Shown here piece after piece: positions 22,924-33,561 of a stretch of DNA of 64,000 nucleotides (positions within the stretch are counted from its first letter, which is position 1; each line of letters begins with the position of its first letter). Location: assembly GCA_008704415.1 (NCBI GenBank), contig VXIS01000060.1, forward strand, positions 120,677-184,676. Direction: 5' to 3'. The position numbers and the translations under genes are program-made. This DNA comes from Sphaerosporella brunnea. Its lineage: Eukaryota; Ascomycota; Pezizomycetes; Pezizales; Pyronemataceae. A model generated the notes under the pieces. The model had not been told where the DNA came from. It was given only the letters and a program-made list of their open reading frames with translations, and made no database searches.

Positions 22924-25071
22924 ATGTTCAGCTTCTCCAAGAAATTCAGCTGGAGCAAAAGGTCGCCATATGGTTCAGGGGCTGACAAGAATCGCGAGCA
23001 TTGTGAGGGTTCCACCGTGTCGCTGCCCACTCTTTACGGCCCGCGCAGTTGTACATCTTACTCGAGCTATTCCAACAAAGAGCCATCTTCTCCTCTCTCC
23101 GGAAGTCGATTCCCATCCCTCAACTCTCGATTCGATCCCGAGGCCCCTCCGGGAAATTTCGCCCACAGTACCCGACGAAACAAACCACATGAGAGGCCGC
23201 GAACATTCTATCGCTTGCTGGGCGCCGAGGCTGGATGCTCGGACCTGGGGGTTAGTTGGAATGAGGAGGATCCCAATTCGCCGTCACCGATGGCGTTGCC
23301 GCACAAGGCTTTGGCGCTGTTGGGCATTCAAGAAGCATTGGGATTTGGGATATCGGCATCACCAAAACCAGGAAGCGATTTGGACGACGAATATGGAGAC
23401 TACAAACGAGAAATCGGCCGCGTGTTCTCGCCATGCCTTGACAGGTCGTTTACGCCGATCGAGATACCGCCAGAGCGTTTATATTTCCGACCTCAATCAC
23501 TTTGCTCCTCGTTTTCCACGGGATCAGATCACACGGAAGCAACGACGATGACATCAGTGACAGCGATATCTCCTTCAACCACGGACGAAAACGGGACGTC
23601 CAATTCAGAGTCAACGATAAAGGAACAGGACATGTGTATGTTGGATTTGGAAGATTCTGATGAAGAGGAGCTTACGGGCTCAGAAGAGCCAGGGACGAGA
23701 GTGCACAGAGGTAACAGGAAAACAGGGGAACTCCCAGTGGAGATTGCGATGCAGATTTGCCAATTCTTTATCACGGAAACACATCAGGAGGACCTGAGCC
23801 CGGAAGAACGACAATGGCGGTGCCCCAATTGTGATATTTACGCATTATGGGCTCTGTCGCTGGTGTCGCGCTCGTGGAGCAAGGCCGCAAGCAAAATGCT
23901 GTACAAAACAGTTTCACTGGATTTTGGACACTATACGCAGCCTCGAAGGGACCCCCATGGCAAGGGGATAGCACCAGAATTCATACCATACACCAAATGT
24001 CGGGGCCACGATGGCGAGGCCCTCCATAAGAAGATCGACGTGGAAGCGAAGCTACAGCTGCTCTATCGAACGATCTGGGATTCCCAAGGCGATATTGGTG
24101 AGCGCATTCACGGCATCAAGCTCCCTCGCCGGCTGTTCTCGGTTACAAAATACCCCCTGTCGGCGATCTTGCAAAAATGCCCGAATGTCGAATTCGTCGA
24201 TCACGCCGTGATCACGGGGAAGGTGGAGGATATAGTTTCAATACTCTCGAAATTAACGAAAATTAACCGATGGACATGGAAGCGTGAGACCGGGGTCAAA
24301 TTCGAACAGACAAAGGTTCGACAACGTCGAATGACGGCGATGGTGGAGATGAAAAAGACGATGCCTGGGCCATCGCCTGCAATGGCCCTGGAGGTGTTCC
24401 CACTCTGGAAAAATCTGCAGCATCTCGAACTCAACTATCTACGGCTAGCTGAAATTCCGGACGAATTCGACTTTTGTGCACTTCCGGCGTTGGAGTCCGT
24501 TACTCTACGCAATCTCTGTCTCGCCGACCGGAGCCCTGAAACAAAATTCTTGGAGCGCCTACCACACCTACGACGCTTGGAGATAGACACATGTATCTTC
24601 ATTAGCGCCGAGCGAATTCTAGCGTTTATTGAGCTCAAGGGCAGCCGGTTGACGCATCTGCACCTCTGCAACGTGGCCATCCCCGTCCACACCCTCTACC
24701 AGGTTCTCAGAAACACGCCCATCCTTGTGCATTTGTCTGTGTCCAACGGACCACCGACGCATCCATACACCGCCAACCTGCCGGAGGCCCCAGTCGGGTT
24801 TACAGCCAACCTTGCCAAGCTTCCCGCGTTGAGGCATGTTGGGCTGGATATGCGGCCACTTCGTGAATGCTTTGCTTTTCTCCTCTCCTTGGCTGAGGAC
24901 CGCGATCAGACACCGCGACTCGAAACTATGTACATGGGCTTCGAGGCCGCGGGCAAGCGGTCGGAACTAGGCAGGGGCAGTAAGGCTATGGACGGAGAGG
25001 AGATGCGCATGGAAGTGCGATTGAGGACGGAGTGTCTTTTTAGTAATGTCAGGCTTCTTATGTCGGAGTAG
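22924..25071 (+). CDS. F-box-like protein, large, uncharacterised
   Basis: A single exon of 715 residues from the ATG at 22924. The first 260 residues are Ser/Thr/Pro-rich and probably disordered, ending in an acidic patch (DLEDSDEEELTGSEE). Residues about 268-325 read LPVEIAMQICQFF...IYALWALSLVSRSWSKAAS..LYKTVSLDF, an F-box-type three-helix pattern with a roughly 30-residue insert containing CPNC. The rest holds leucine-rich, LRR-like segments (LQHLELNYLRLAEIP, LESVTLRNLCLAD, LRRLEIDTCIF, LTHLHLCNVAI, LRHVGLDMRPL). This combination suggests an SCF ubiquitin-ligase substrate receptor; the substrate is unknown. Alternatively it is one of the fungal F-box/LRR proteins lacking a firm Skp1 contact. 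Confidence 0.75.
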   Translation: MFSFSKKFSWSKRSPYGSGADKNREHCEGSTVSLPTLYGPRSCTSYSSYSNKEPSSPLSGSRFPSLNSRFDPEAPPGNFAHSTRRNKPHERPRTFYRLLGAEAGCSDLGVSWNEEDPNSPSPMALPHKALALLGIQEALGFGISASPKPGSDLDDEYGDYKREIGRVFSPCLDRSFTPIEIPPERLYFRPQSLCSSFSTGSDHTEATTMTSVTAISPSTTDENGTSNSESTIKEQDMCMLDLEDSDEEELTGSEEPGTRVHRGNRKTGELPVEIAMQICQFFITETHQEDLSPEERQWRCPNCDIYALWALSLVSRSWSKAASKMLYKTVSLDFGHYTQPRRDPHGKGIAPEFIPYTKCRGHDGEALHKKIDVEAKLQLLYRTIWDSQGDIGERIHGIKLPRRLFSVTKYPLSAILQKCPNVEFVDHAVITGKVEDIVSILSKLTKINRWTWKRETGVKFEQTKVRQRRMTAMVEMKKTMPGPSPAMALEVFPLWKNLQHLELNYLRLAEIPDEFDFCALPALESVTLRNLCLADRSPETKFLERLPHLRRLEIDTCIFISAERILAFIELKGSRLTHLHLCNVAIPVHTLYQVLRNTPILVHLSVSNGPPTHPYTANLPEAPVGFTANLAKLPALRHVGLDMRPLRECFAFLLSLAEDRDQTPRLETMYMGFEAAGKRSELGRGSKAMDGEEMRMEVRLRTECLFSNVRLLMSE

Positions 25072-26510
25072 ATAACCCGTTTTATTTGTTGTTGTGTGTG
25101 TGGGGTGTGCGTGTGTGTGTGTGGTTTAGATGCTTTTTTTGAGTGCGTTTATGGCGTTTGTTTCCTATCAACGCCGTCCGTGATGCCGGCTGGTGATGCT
25201 GTCTCTTTTTCCCTGCAGTATTTTATACCCCCTCGTTTTCCAGTGTTGTCTTGTAATTGTTGGTTCCTTTTTTTTTTCAGGTTGGGAATACTTTCGCAGC
25301 AGCGGAGTTGGATAGCGTAGGCGGGGCGGCGTCGGGTACATCTTGCTTTGCTTACTCTTGCTAACTGTAATCTTCTGCGTACTGTATTATTATTTTTTTG
25401 TAAAAAAAAAAATCAGGAGTGTGTGCTACCCCTCACATGTTTATTTTGAGCGCCCTGACATGACGCCTTTAGAGTAGATCTGCAGAACGCGGGATCCAAT
25501 GGGCTGCCACGTGTGAGGCTACAGAACGTGGAGGAGGTGAAATTTGAGGGTTAAATCGAGTGATGCGGCGTAAGTCACTTCAGATCAAGTACCTACATAT
25601 CAACGTCCGAGTCTTTCCTTCCTCAGGCATCTCCTCAGGCGCCGTTGGAGGGTAAACACGTCAGCCAGATAACACAAAGTGACGCCTGGAAGTTTTTCCA
25701 GTACATACCACACATATCAGCTTTTCCACCCGGAGAACAATGGGATTGGCCACGATGGCCACCTCGCTCTGCAACTGTACGTACATGTTGACAGTCTCGC
25801 CCTCTCGACATGCGCAAAGCCCTCGCGGATATGTCGTTGTCGGTCACGATCTATGGTGGCCGTTTCTGCCCCTGGAGGATCTTCCAACCACGTGCACAAC
25901 CACGCCCCCCCCCCCCCCGCACCGAAGGGAGAAAGAAGAAGAATTTTGTCTGCACTCGGCAAAGAATTCTTGCCCTTGGTCACGAGGTGAGGACCACACT
26001 CGTAGGCTTTCGACCCCCGTTGTATATACCACCACCCCCCGGGATTGGACGACCTGCAGAAAAAGGCTTCTTCTCGGTCGGTTGGTAGTACTGTCTATCT
26101 ATCTATCTAAGGCTCATTTCACTCTTTGGTTCGCGGCGTCTGGCTGGGTAGCTAGCTGCTTGATGGCCATGAGGGCTGGTTCTTGCATGTCGGGGTCTAA
26201 TGGTTACTCATGTTGTGTGTGTGTGAAGCCGGACCCAGGACCCACGGGCCACGTCTATGCTGCCGTTTCTTGAGAAGACCGGAATTTCACCAACCCGTAA
26301 CTCCACAGCGCCCGTGAACATGCTCACCTCTCTTAGAGTGTATTCGCGGATGCGGTATGTCCGTAGCCGGCAGTGGAAAGGACATGACATATGATGGGTG
26401 CAGACCCTCCAGGCCACAGATACGTACCGAAAACTGCTGGAGTACATACATGAAGAAATAAACTATCCGATGTATTTAAGTCGTTCCAGGAAACGCAACA
26501 CCCATCGAAT
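25072..26510. other. 1.4-kb intergenic region before tRNA-Arg
   Basis: It begins with the F-box-like gene's 3' UTR, which has a GT-rich microsatellite (about 25091-25121) and T-rich tracts. A poly-C run lies near 25907-25919 and a (CTAT)4 repeat near 26093-26110. Small ORFs here are low complexity and are not called. Confidence 0.4.
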
Positions 26511-26598
26511 GGCCGCGTGGCCCAATGGCAAGGCGCTTGACTACGATTTCGCAAAAGTTGGAATCAAGAGATTGCAGGTTCGATCCCTGCCGTGGTCA
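26511..26598 (+). tRNA. tRNA-Arg(ACG) with a 16-nt intron
   Basis: Acceptor stem GGCCGCG pairs with CGTGGTC (two G-T pairs). The D arm is GCC...GGC. The anticodon stem CTTGA pairs with TCAAG, the T arm is GCAGG-TTCGATC-CCTGC, and the discriminator is A. The anticodon ACG lies at 26543-26545. A 16-nt intron (26547-26562) follows position 37, the canonical tRNA intron site. The mature form is 72 nt. Confidence 0.9.
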
Positions 26599-27028
26599 GA
26601 AGATTATTATGTTTTGCTCCCACTTCTGTGGTGGTGGCGGGAGTGTTCTTTTTTTTGCAGCTGCTCTTGAGAGGACTGGCCTGTGAAATATTCGCCAGGC
26701 AGAACCAAAGCTGAAAGGCGCTGTGGATACGTTTTTGCTGTGGCCATTGAGGGCCGGGAGGGCTGGCTAAGGGTGGTGGGCGAGAGGGAAAGTACTTCTT
26801 TTTCACCGGCCGTCACTACTCTGCTTAAGTCAGCCAAGTGCTCTGTTCTGGAGGTATGCGAGTGACACGTTGTGAAGAGCGGCAGGCTTCCCCAAAATCA
26901 AAAGTCCAAAAGTCCAGACCCTCTATCAGGATTCCCCACATGGCCAGAACCAAGACCTGGTTTGGTACTCCTCTCGTCTCCTCTGTACATTACTAGGCCC
27001 ACACACAGCCAAAACAAAAAAAGAATAA
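26599..27028. other. Intergenic region between tRNA-Arg and tRNA-Leu
   Basis: A T run at about 26648-26656, shortly downstream of tRNA-Arg, may act as a Pol III terminator. Nothing else is recognised. Confidence 0.35.
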
Positions 27029-27131
27029 TGACAGGAGTGGGACTTGAACCCACGCTCAGTTTCCCGAACCAGGAGATTGAATATTAAGGTAAACCTTAAC
27101 CTGGCGCCATAACCAACTCGGCCATCCTGCC
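27029..27131 (-). tRNA. tRNA-Leu(AAG) with a 19-nt intron, copy 1
   Basis: On the minus strand, acceptor GGCAGGA pairs with TCCTGTC. The D arm is GCC...GGC, the anticodon stem CCAGG pairs with CCTGG with anticodon AAG, a long class II variable arm follows, and the T arm is GTGGG-TTCAAGT-CCCAC; discriminator A. A 19-nt intron starting TTTACC follows position 37, and its CCTTAA can pair with the anticodon region. A T7 terminator follows the 3' end. It is identical over 103 nt to copies at 43530 and 44373. Confidence 0.95.
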
Positions 27132-27361
27132 TTGCTGTTGATGGGTAGGGTTTGAGTTGGAGTGCCATTAGTATGAGCAAGAACAAAGGGATCTGGCATC
27201 GAGATTCGTTTTGCTCACCAGTTTTTGCTGTGAGTGCGGATTTTCGGTATTCGCGCGGGCAAGCCGGATTGCGGGAATACTACTATTGTTGAATTGATTG
27301 TGTATTCACAGCAAACATCCTCACACAAATGCATCTCCTTAACCACACGCATGCCCACTTT

Positions 27362-27847
27362 CTAAAGAACCTCATACCACTGGCCACTTTCACTCTCCAA
27401 ACTACCAGCCTCGCTATCCGAGTCATATCTCCTCTCACCAATCTTCTGCGCATCCGCTGGCACCTTTTCCCGTACACGGCTCTTTGCAGCCGCCTGAACC
27501 TTCCTCTTCCTAGGCGTGGAATTCTCTTCCTGGACCGACTGTACAGGTGTGGGTGGGACGGAAACAGGGACCGGAAACCGTCCATTCAACTTCAAATCCT
27601 TGATCTCTCTTCGAGACCTAGCGTTTTGCGACTCGAGTACAAATATTTGACGATGCAATTCTTTGTTATCGGCTTTGAGTTGTGCGATCTCGTGAGTTAA
27701 GCTGACGACCGTTTGGGCAGAGAATGGTGGTAGTCCGTAGGGAAGGAGTGCGTCGACTTCTTGGAGGCGTTTAGGTATTTGAGGCACGGCGGGCATGTGG
27801 TCGCCTTTGTGGTATGTTGTTCCGTTGGTGGCTTTTGTGCAGGGCAT
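27362..27847 (-). CDS. Uncharacterised small coiled-coil protein
   Basis: A single open frame of 161 residues from an ATG in good context (TCGCAATG). A short N-terminal segment (PKRLQEVDALLPYGLPPFSA) precedes a heptad-rich helix, about 48-86 (LTHEIAQLKADNKELHRQ then SRREIKDLK), likely a coiled coil. Then come a Pro-rich stretch (PVPVSVPPTPVQ), a basic block PRKRKVQAAAKSR that could be a nuclear localisation signal, and an acidic end. It lies 162 bp downstream of the Mim2-like gene on the same strand. I do not recognise the family. An upstream exon within 27850-28000 cannot be excluded. Confidence 0.55.
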   Translation of the reverse strand: MPCTKATNGTTYHKGDHMPAVPQIPKRLQEVDALLPYGLPPFSAQTVVSLTHEIAQLKADNKELHRQIFVLESQNARSRREIKDLKLNGRFPVPVSVPPTPVQSVQEENSTPRKRKVQAAAKSRVREKVPADAQKIGERRYDSDSEAGSLESESGQWYEVL

Positions 27848-28009
27848 TGCGATGACTGTTGCGAGGGGGATGAAAGGGCGGAGGGTCCCTTTGTATACAA
27901 TCCATTATGCTCAAGCTTTGGGGCGGGGGGAGGGGCAGCGAGATGGGTCTTGAAGAAGCATGCAAAAGTCGAGCCCACGGCAACCGACGTAGTCATCCCA
28001 TCCCACCTG

Positions 28010-28512
28010 TTACAACGGCGGGGGCGACGCGACCACCGGCGGCCCCATCAGCGCCCCGATCAACCCCGCAATGTTGAACTCCCTGTGATCCGCGACGACG
28101 ACTTCGACGGGGTATTTCCACATCATGAACTTCGCCCAAGCTAAAAACAAAATAGATTCTCTGTCAACATTTTTCCCCCGCGTAGAGACAGGAATTAATT
28201 GTGCATACCCCAGTAGGCACATCTCCGTCCGACCCACTTCCCAAAGAACGGGATGATAACCAGCGAAACTAAAAGCTCCAACTGTTGCAGACTCTCCTGC
28301 CACTCCTGTTCCGCGTCATCATCGTAGGATGAGATGGTGGAGGTGGTGGAGGTGGTGGATGAGTGGTCGTCGCTATCTTCGGGGGAGGGGTTCTCGAAGT
28401 GGCCGAAGTTGAAGTTTCTACTACCAGAGGAGGTCGAGGCGGACATTTCTGTTTCGGCGTAGATGGAGCCTTCTGGCGTGGCTATGGGCGTTGAATTGGA
28501 GGTGGAGGACAT
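28010..28512 (-). CDS. Mim2-like mitochondrial outer-membrane import protein
   Basis: Two exons (28512-28209 and 28140-28010; intron 28208-28141 starting GTATGC and ending TTTTTAG) give 144 residues. The N-terminal 75 residues are Ser/Thr-rich and acidic. The conserved part is WQESLQQLELLVSLVIIPFF, then GKWVGRRCAYW, spliced to AWAKFMMWKYPVEVVV. It combines one probable membrane helix with a GRR-type basic turn and an aromatic W-x-W segment, the pattern I associate with fungal Mim2. That protein partners Mim1 in the MIM complex, which inserts alpha-helical proteins into the mitochondrial outer membrane. The family call comes from memory of the conserved core and is moderate. Confidence 0.65.
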
Positions 28513-31333
28513 TGCTGTTTGGTTTGCTTGCTGGGTGCAGAATGAGGGAGCAATTGAAAGCTGAGGGATGACGTTGAAGGCTTCGGGGCTAAGTCAGGTG
28601 ACGCTTGGTCCAGACTGAGAATTTATGAACAACGTATCTATTCACACAATACTCATGCCTGTATTATCGAGTTTACACATAATATAAACCAGAATGTTGA
28701 ATCCTCTCTTACATATAAAGCCGATATACAACGGACAGCATTATCCAGCCTTTGGAACAGCCACCGGGAGTGCCATATGCACGTCGTTCGGCGCAATTGG
28801 CCTTGGTGTTTTTGAAGTTCGTGCCCAACGTTCGACACAACTCAGTTCGCAAGGCATTCGCTAAACGATCACAGCACCGCACCAGAGTGTCGGGCCACGG
28901 GGTTTACCAATTGCCACCCAGAAACCTATAGAATCCAAGACCTATGAACCCCATATTTTCCTTTGACGTGGTTGTTAAACGACTGTCCACATCCATCACA
29001 ACCTAGATACTTATAAAGAGGGAGAGTACAAACACGTTCAACGTGCAGCTTTGGGAAGTGGACAAAAGGTAAAAGGCCGCGGCGGAAACGTGCTGAAACT
29101 TTTGTTACGACCCCAGCTTCCACGAGCACCAGGCATGACCCGATACAGTCCAGGCGCGAGGCCCTGTCAGGCAGAGGGTTTCGCACGGTAGCCCCAACAA
29201 ATAGCCGTTTTGGGGTGCCATCACGGCCATTGTAGGGGAGTGTATCGCCTTCGAATGCTGAGCCTTGAAGAGTACTGTCACGGTGGAAAGGTTCTTGTTT
29301 TGGTCGAGACAGTGGTGCATATCCCGTATCCCGGAGACTCTTGAGCCGCCTACAGTCATGAGTTTAGCAAATGTTTACTTAGTGTTCATGGTTTACCAGA
29401 GGGGAAATACACAGCACAGGTGACGCCATCAGAACTTCCGGTGTAAAGAGAGGTTCGTTGACCCGTGTAGTGCTCAGCTGTAGCGTCGGTTTCGGAAGAG
29501 GTTATTCTCAAAGCACCATATCTAGAGCTGTGGGAAGAATTGGATTAGATATCGTTAATTTGAAATTCTTTTCATGGTACAAAGGAAAAAGCTAACTCAT
29601 TATGTTGCCATTATTATTCAAAACCCATGCTGTCACCAGGACAGATATCCATGACCCGTTGTGCTGGGGTAGAAAGCTAAAATGTGCAGTGTATGAAGTC
29701 CACAGGAATACATTGGAAGTTGTTGGAAGGTAGGAGCTGTGGTAAGAGGGTCGTTTGCAAAACCGCTACTTGGTTGCTACAAGCGCTACCAACTACCTTG
29801 CCCCCAACTCGGTGTAGTTTGGGAGAGGTTGTACCAGAATACCCTCACTATACATCACTCGGTTCTCTTAGAAACCTTTGAATGGCTTTGATCTTTTATA
29901 GCTCTCTGCAACAGAGAAGCGATTCCCCAAAGACATTTATCTGAAACCCACAAACTCCATTATCTTTCTAAATCCCCCGTCCTGAAGGATCACCAACCCA
30001 GCAAGGACTCTTTGTGCGACTCACGGCCAAACCACCGCCTTGTGATTTCAAAATCAGGCTGGCAAGGACCCCGTCAGTGATTCACTTCTTAGCTGGCTTA
30101 TCGAGGTCCTCCTATACCATGCCCATAATCTCACCTCCTCACACACCTACAAATTGCCGGTTGTCTTGATGTTTTTCTCCCTCGCCTGTGATGCACAAGC
30201 ACTGTTTCCTTTGGTTTCAGCTACCTGCCGGAGCGGACCTGCTGCCGATTCCCATTCTCAGTTCGTACATACAGACTTCAACTTCCTGACCGCCGGCTCC
30301 CGAGCAGAGCCTTTGACCAGGCGAGTTGAAGAACTCCATATAGGGACTACACACACTCTCTCTAGTAAGTCCTGAAGCCCCAGGCTTAGCTTCACAAAAT
30401 ACATGGGGATTGAAACCCCGCCCGGTGTACCAGAAGACCCTGGAAGGTGGTGGCAACACGCAACACAATGAGTTCTTTGCGTCTACAAGGCGAAAAATGT
30501 TTGTTCCGGCTGACATCCTTCCAGCCTCATCATCCCTCCCCGCAACTTGCTGCAGGCGGCATCAATGGGGCTTACTCACTGAAGAACTTAACCACTGCGC
30601 AGCCTGGCCGGATACATTCGTGAGCCGTCTTGAACGGAACAGAGGAAAGCCTGCTGGTAGGTAGATTACTTACCGTGGATGACCTAGCAGATCGAACGCA
30701 CTGCAATCACTCGGCCCCTCGGGGCTAATTGCGCTTAGAAACGAAAAAGCGTTCAAACGTTCGAACGTTTACAGAGCGCCAACATCTCGCAAACACCACA
30801 GGGCCACGGCCACAATGTCCATTCAATTTCTTTTGTTTTTTCAATTCTCCTACCATGTAATCACCATCACCTAGTAGCAAGAAATATATACAGCCAGCAG
30901 GTATGTACCATCTACTCGCATCAGCAAGCAAGGCAACTTCGGCAAAATCAAGTCCAGTCTAGAACGACAACCAACTATACACTTCCTCATCCCCTGGGTC
31001 CCTATTATCCCGTAAGCAAAACAAGAAAAGAGAAAAAAAAGAAATCATCTACAAATCTCAAGCTCAATAAAACCAATTTCAAAGGTGAACCAAGATAACA
31101 ACGCCGCCGCTGCTAACCCCCGAGATAAAAAAGACGCAAATGCAAGAAAAGGAAAAGAAATGACAGACAATGACAAGTACCAACCTGAGCAGCTCTATCA
31201 CAAAACGGAAGGCGTAAAATAACTAGGTGGATAAATCAACGAGCATGGAAGGAATAACCAATTTTAAGTCCATAGCAAATGGCCAGCCAATAAAGGGAAA
31301 CCAGCTTTTTTTAGACGGTGGATGGATGAAGAT
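28513..31333. other. 2.8-kb gene-poor region
   Basis: It begins with the Mim2-like gene's promoter and ends with the TFIIB 3' UTR. Many short ORFs occur on both strands, none with recognisable composition or domain. A perfect 16-bp palindrome lies at 30755-30770. The last 350 bp (about 30970-31320) are A-rich. No inverted terminal repeats or tRNA were found. It is the longest stretch of the window without a supported gene. Confidence 0.4.
30755..30770. repeat. Perfect 16-bp palindrome
   Basis: AAACGTTCGAACGTTT is its own reverse complement, in the gene-poor region about 560 bp from the TFIIB stop. It could bind a dimeric regulator or be chance. A related half (AAAAAGCGTTC) lies just upstream. 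Confidence 0.6.
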
Positions 31334-32470
31334 TTAGGAGGTGGGCAAAAGGCTCATATCGCCCTTTCCGCCCTCGATCCATTTCTTCTCGATCAGTTTC
31401 TCACGGTCGGCATAGAGGTGTTTGTAAGCGTTTCGGATGGTTCCTTTATAACGCTCTCAATTAACCTACAGGCCTCACGGCGGATACCAGCCTCAGCTGT
31501 TGGGGGGGGGGGGGGACTTACCATCGCTGACGCCAGCCACCAAGCTGATCTCCTTCGCGCTCTTGGGCTGCTTCATCAGGCAGCTAACCATATAGATGCA
31601 CGCCGCGGCGCTGGAGATCGGAGAGCGACCCGCCAGAGTCCCAAGGTTTGCCGCCTTCGAGGAAAGCTCCTGCGCGATGGCAGTGCAGTTCTGCGTAAGA
31701 CCAAGGTTGTTGCAATAACGGATCATGAGATCGTGAGCCTTGGTCGAGGAGGTGGTCTTGTACTGTGCCTGCATAGCCAGGCCCGGGTGGGCTCCCTTCT
31801 CGGCGGCCTCTGCCTCCTCCGCTCGCTGTTGCTCGTTAAACACCTTCTCTAGCTGCTTGAACACCCTTCCGATCTCTTTCTTCGGGACCTTTGTGAGAGC
31901 GAAGATCTCTCTGAAAGTACGTGGCACGCGTTCCTGACGGCAAGCTATGAAGATGCAGCCAGCTATGATGGCCTCTTGAGGCTTGCCCTTGAGCGACTTA
32001 TTGTCGTCTACGCGCTTGAAAAGCTGTTTCGCCGAGTCGCTCACGTTTTTCAGCAAGCCCATCGAGTCGCAGAACGCGCCGATTTCCTTGTACGCGGCGA
32101 GAAGGGTCTTGTTGTTGTTCTTCTGGGCGGTGGCCTTGGACTGCGCACGGTGCAGATCGCGACCCGCGCCACCTGGCGTGTATGAAATCGAGGTTTCCAG
32201 CTGAGAGCCGTTCAGGAAGGGGTTCGCTCCATCACCGACACGCGAGGGGTCGTCGTTGCCTTGGTCGTCGTTCGAGAAAGTACGCCATTCACTGCGCGTG
32301 TCCACGATTCTGTCGCCGAGAACCAGCCCGCACGAGCCACACACCATGTCTCCGCTGCTGAACTCCTCCACCAGATTTGCAGGCACTTCTCGACAGTCCG
32401 GGCAGATTACCGAGACGTTGTGGTTTGCCTCCCAGGGCTTGGAGGCGGGCTGCGAGAGCGTGGCCGCCAT
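31334..32470 (-). CDS. SUA7: General transcription factor TFIIB
   Basis: Two exons (32470-31522 and 31443-31334) give 352 residues, standard for TFIIB. The N-terminal zinc ribbon is CPDC...CGSC (about 24-48). The B-reader and linker region (DTRSEWRTFSNDD, with GANPFLNG) follows. Two cyclin folds span about 120-205 (AYKEIGAFCDSMGL, GKPQEAIIAGCIFIACRQERVPRTFREI) and about 225-320 (RYCNNLGL, AGRSPISSAAACIYMVSCL). The short second exon completes GVSDGTIRNAYKHLYADREKLI. TFIIB bridges TBP-DNA and RNA polymerase II in the nucleus and helps set the transcription start. The intron carries a run of 14 G on the plus strand (C on the coding strand) just inside its donor. The gene is divergent from UFD1 across about 1.1 kb. 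Confidence 0.96.
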
Positions 32471-33561
32471 TGTAGAAGCCTTTTTTTTTTACCAAGAGGA
32501 AGCGAGATATAAAGAAAAAAACGAAAAAAAAACGAATGAACGATCGTGAAACGAACGGACGTAGAGTCGGCGAGAAGAGGAGGAGGAGGAGGAGTAGGAG
32601 GAACGACGGGTTTTCAAGCCGAGCTGCTGCTGCTGCTGCTAGTTTCTCTCCTTTTTTCCTTTCCCGCGAGCGATGATGGATGGCCCTCTCTTCCTTTTTT
32701 TTTCCTTCCTAAAAGTTCCTGCGCCTGACCTCTTCTACTTCTACTTCCTATCCACAACTACTACCCTATCTATCCTACCGCGCCCCCGTTGACTGTCTCC
32801 TTACGAGAAGTCTATACCCCACGCCGCGTCGCTTTTTTATGTGCTTTTTCTCGCGGTTGCGTGGTCTCTTTGAGTGCTACTTCGCAGATTCCGGGGGATG
32901 TAGAAAGGGGCGCGAAGCAGACGGGGGTCGGTGGCGGCCGCGAACGGTGGAAAAGCTTCTTCTCAGATGCTTACGGCCGTGGCGAGATGGCGAGTTTCGA
33001 TATCTGCTCTGGTGGGATGGTGGGAGGTTCGTGGAGGATGGAGGTGGAGGGTTGGAGGAAGGAGGTTGAGTGTGAGTGTGAGTGTGAGTTGTCCGGGGGA
33101 AAAAATAGGTGCGTTGGTGAGTCAGGCGTTAAGTTAAGGCTGCGCCACACGCAGCAAGTCAATTTGAAACGCACAAAGAAGGGAACCGAAATAGAGCAAA
33201 TGCAATGCATAATTGAAGAAGGCTTTCGCTGCTGTTTGCCACTCTGCGCTGGTTCGAGTTGAGCAGAGGGAGAGACACCTGTTATGTACTGAAGTACTGT
33301 GCATGCATACTCGCAACCCATACAATTTGGCTTCACGTGACAATTTGTCTCTCATATCCAGCTCTGACGTAGGAGAGGGTCCTTCTGCTGCCAGCTAACC
33401 CCTAGAAGAAGCTCTGGGCATCTCCACCCATCTCCACCAACCTCATCAACCACCTTCTACCCCATCTTTCCCCTTCCTTAGACCCTACCACAAGTTCGAT
33501 GGTATTATTCCTCTGGCATCCCAACAAACAAACACCCAGTGCGCAAAAACTAATAATCATC
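32471..33561. promoter_or_regulatory. Divergent upstream region of TFIIB and UFD1
   Basis: About 1.1 kb separates the two start codons. It contains GAGGAG repeats (about 32577-32600), a (CTG)5 tract at 32624-32638, pyrimidine-rich stretches and a short TGAGTG tandem repeat (about 33067-33088). ORFs here are low complexity. No extra gene is supported. Confidence 0.4.

Noticed and set aside
25740..26273. 177-codon open frame
   Set aside because: Cys/Pro/Ser-rich translation driven by a poly-C tract, with no domain and no splice context.
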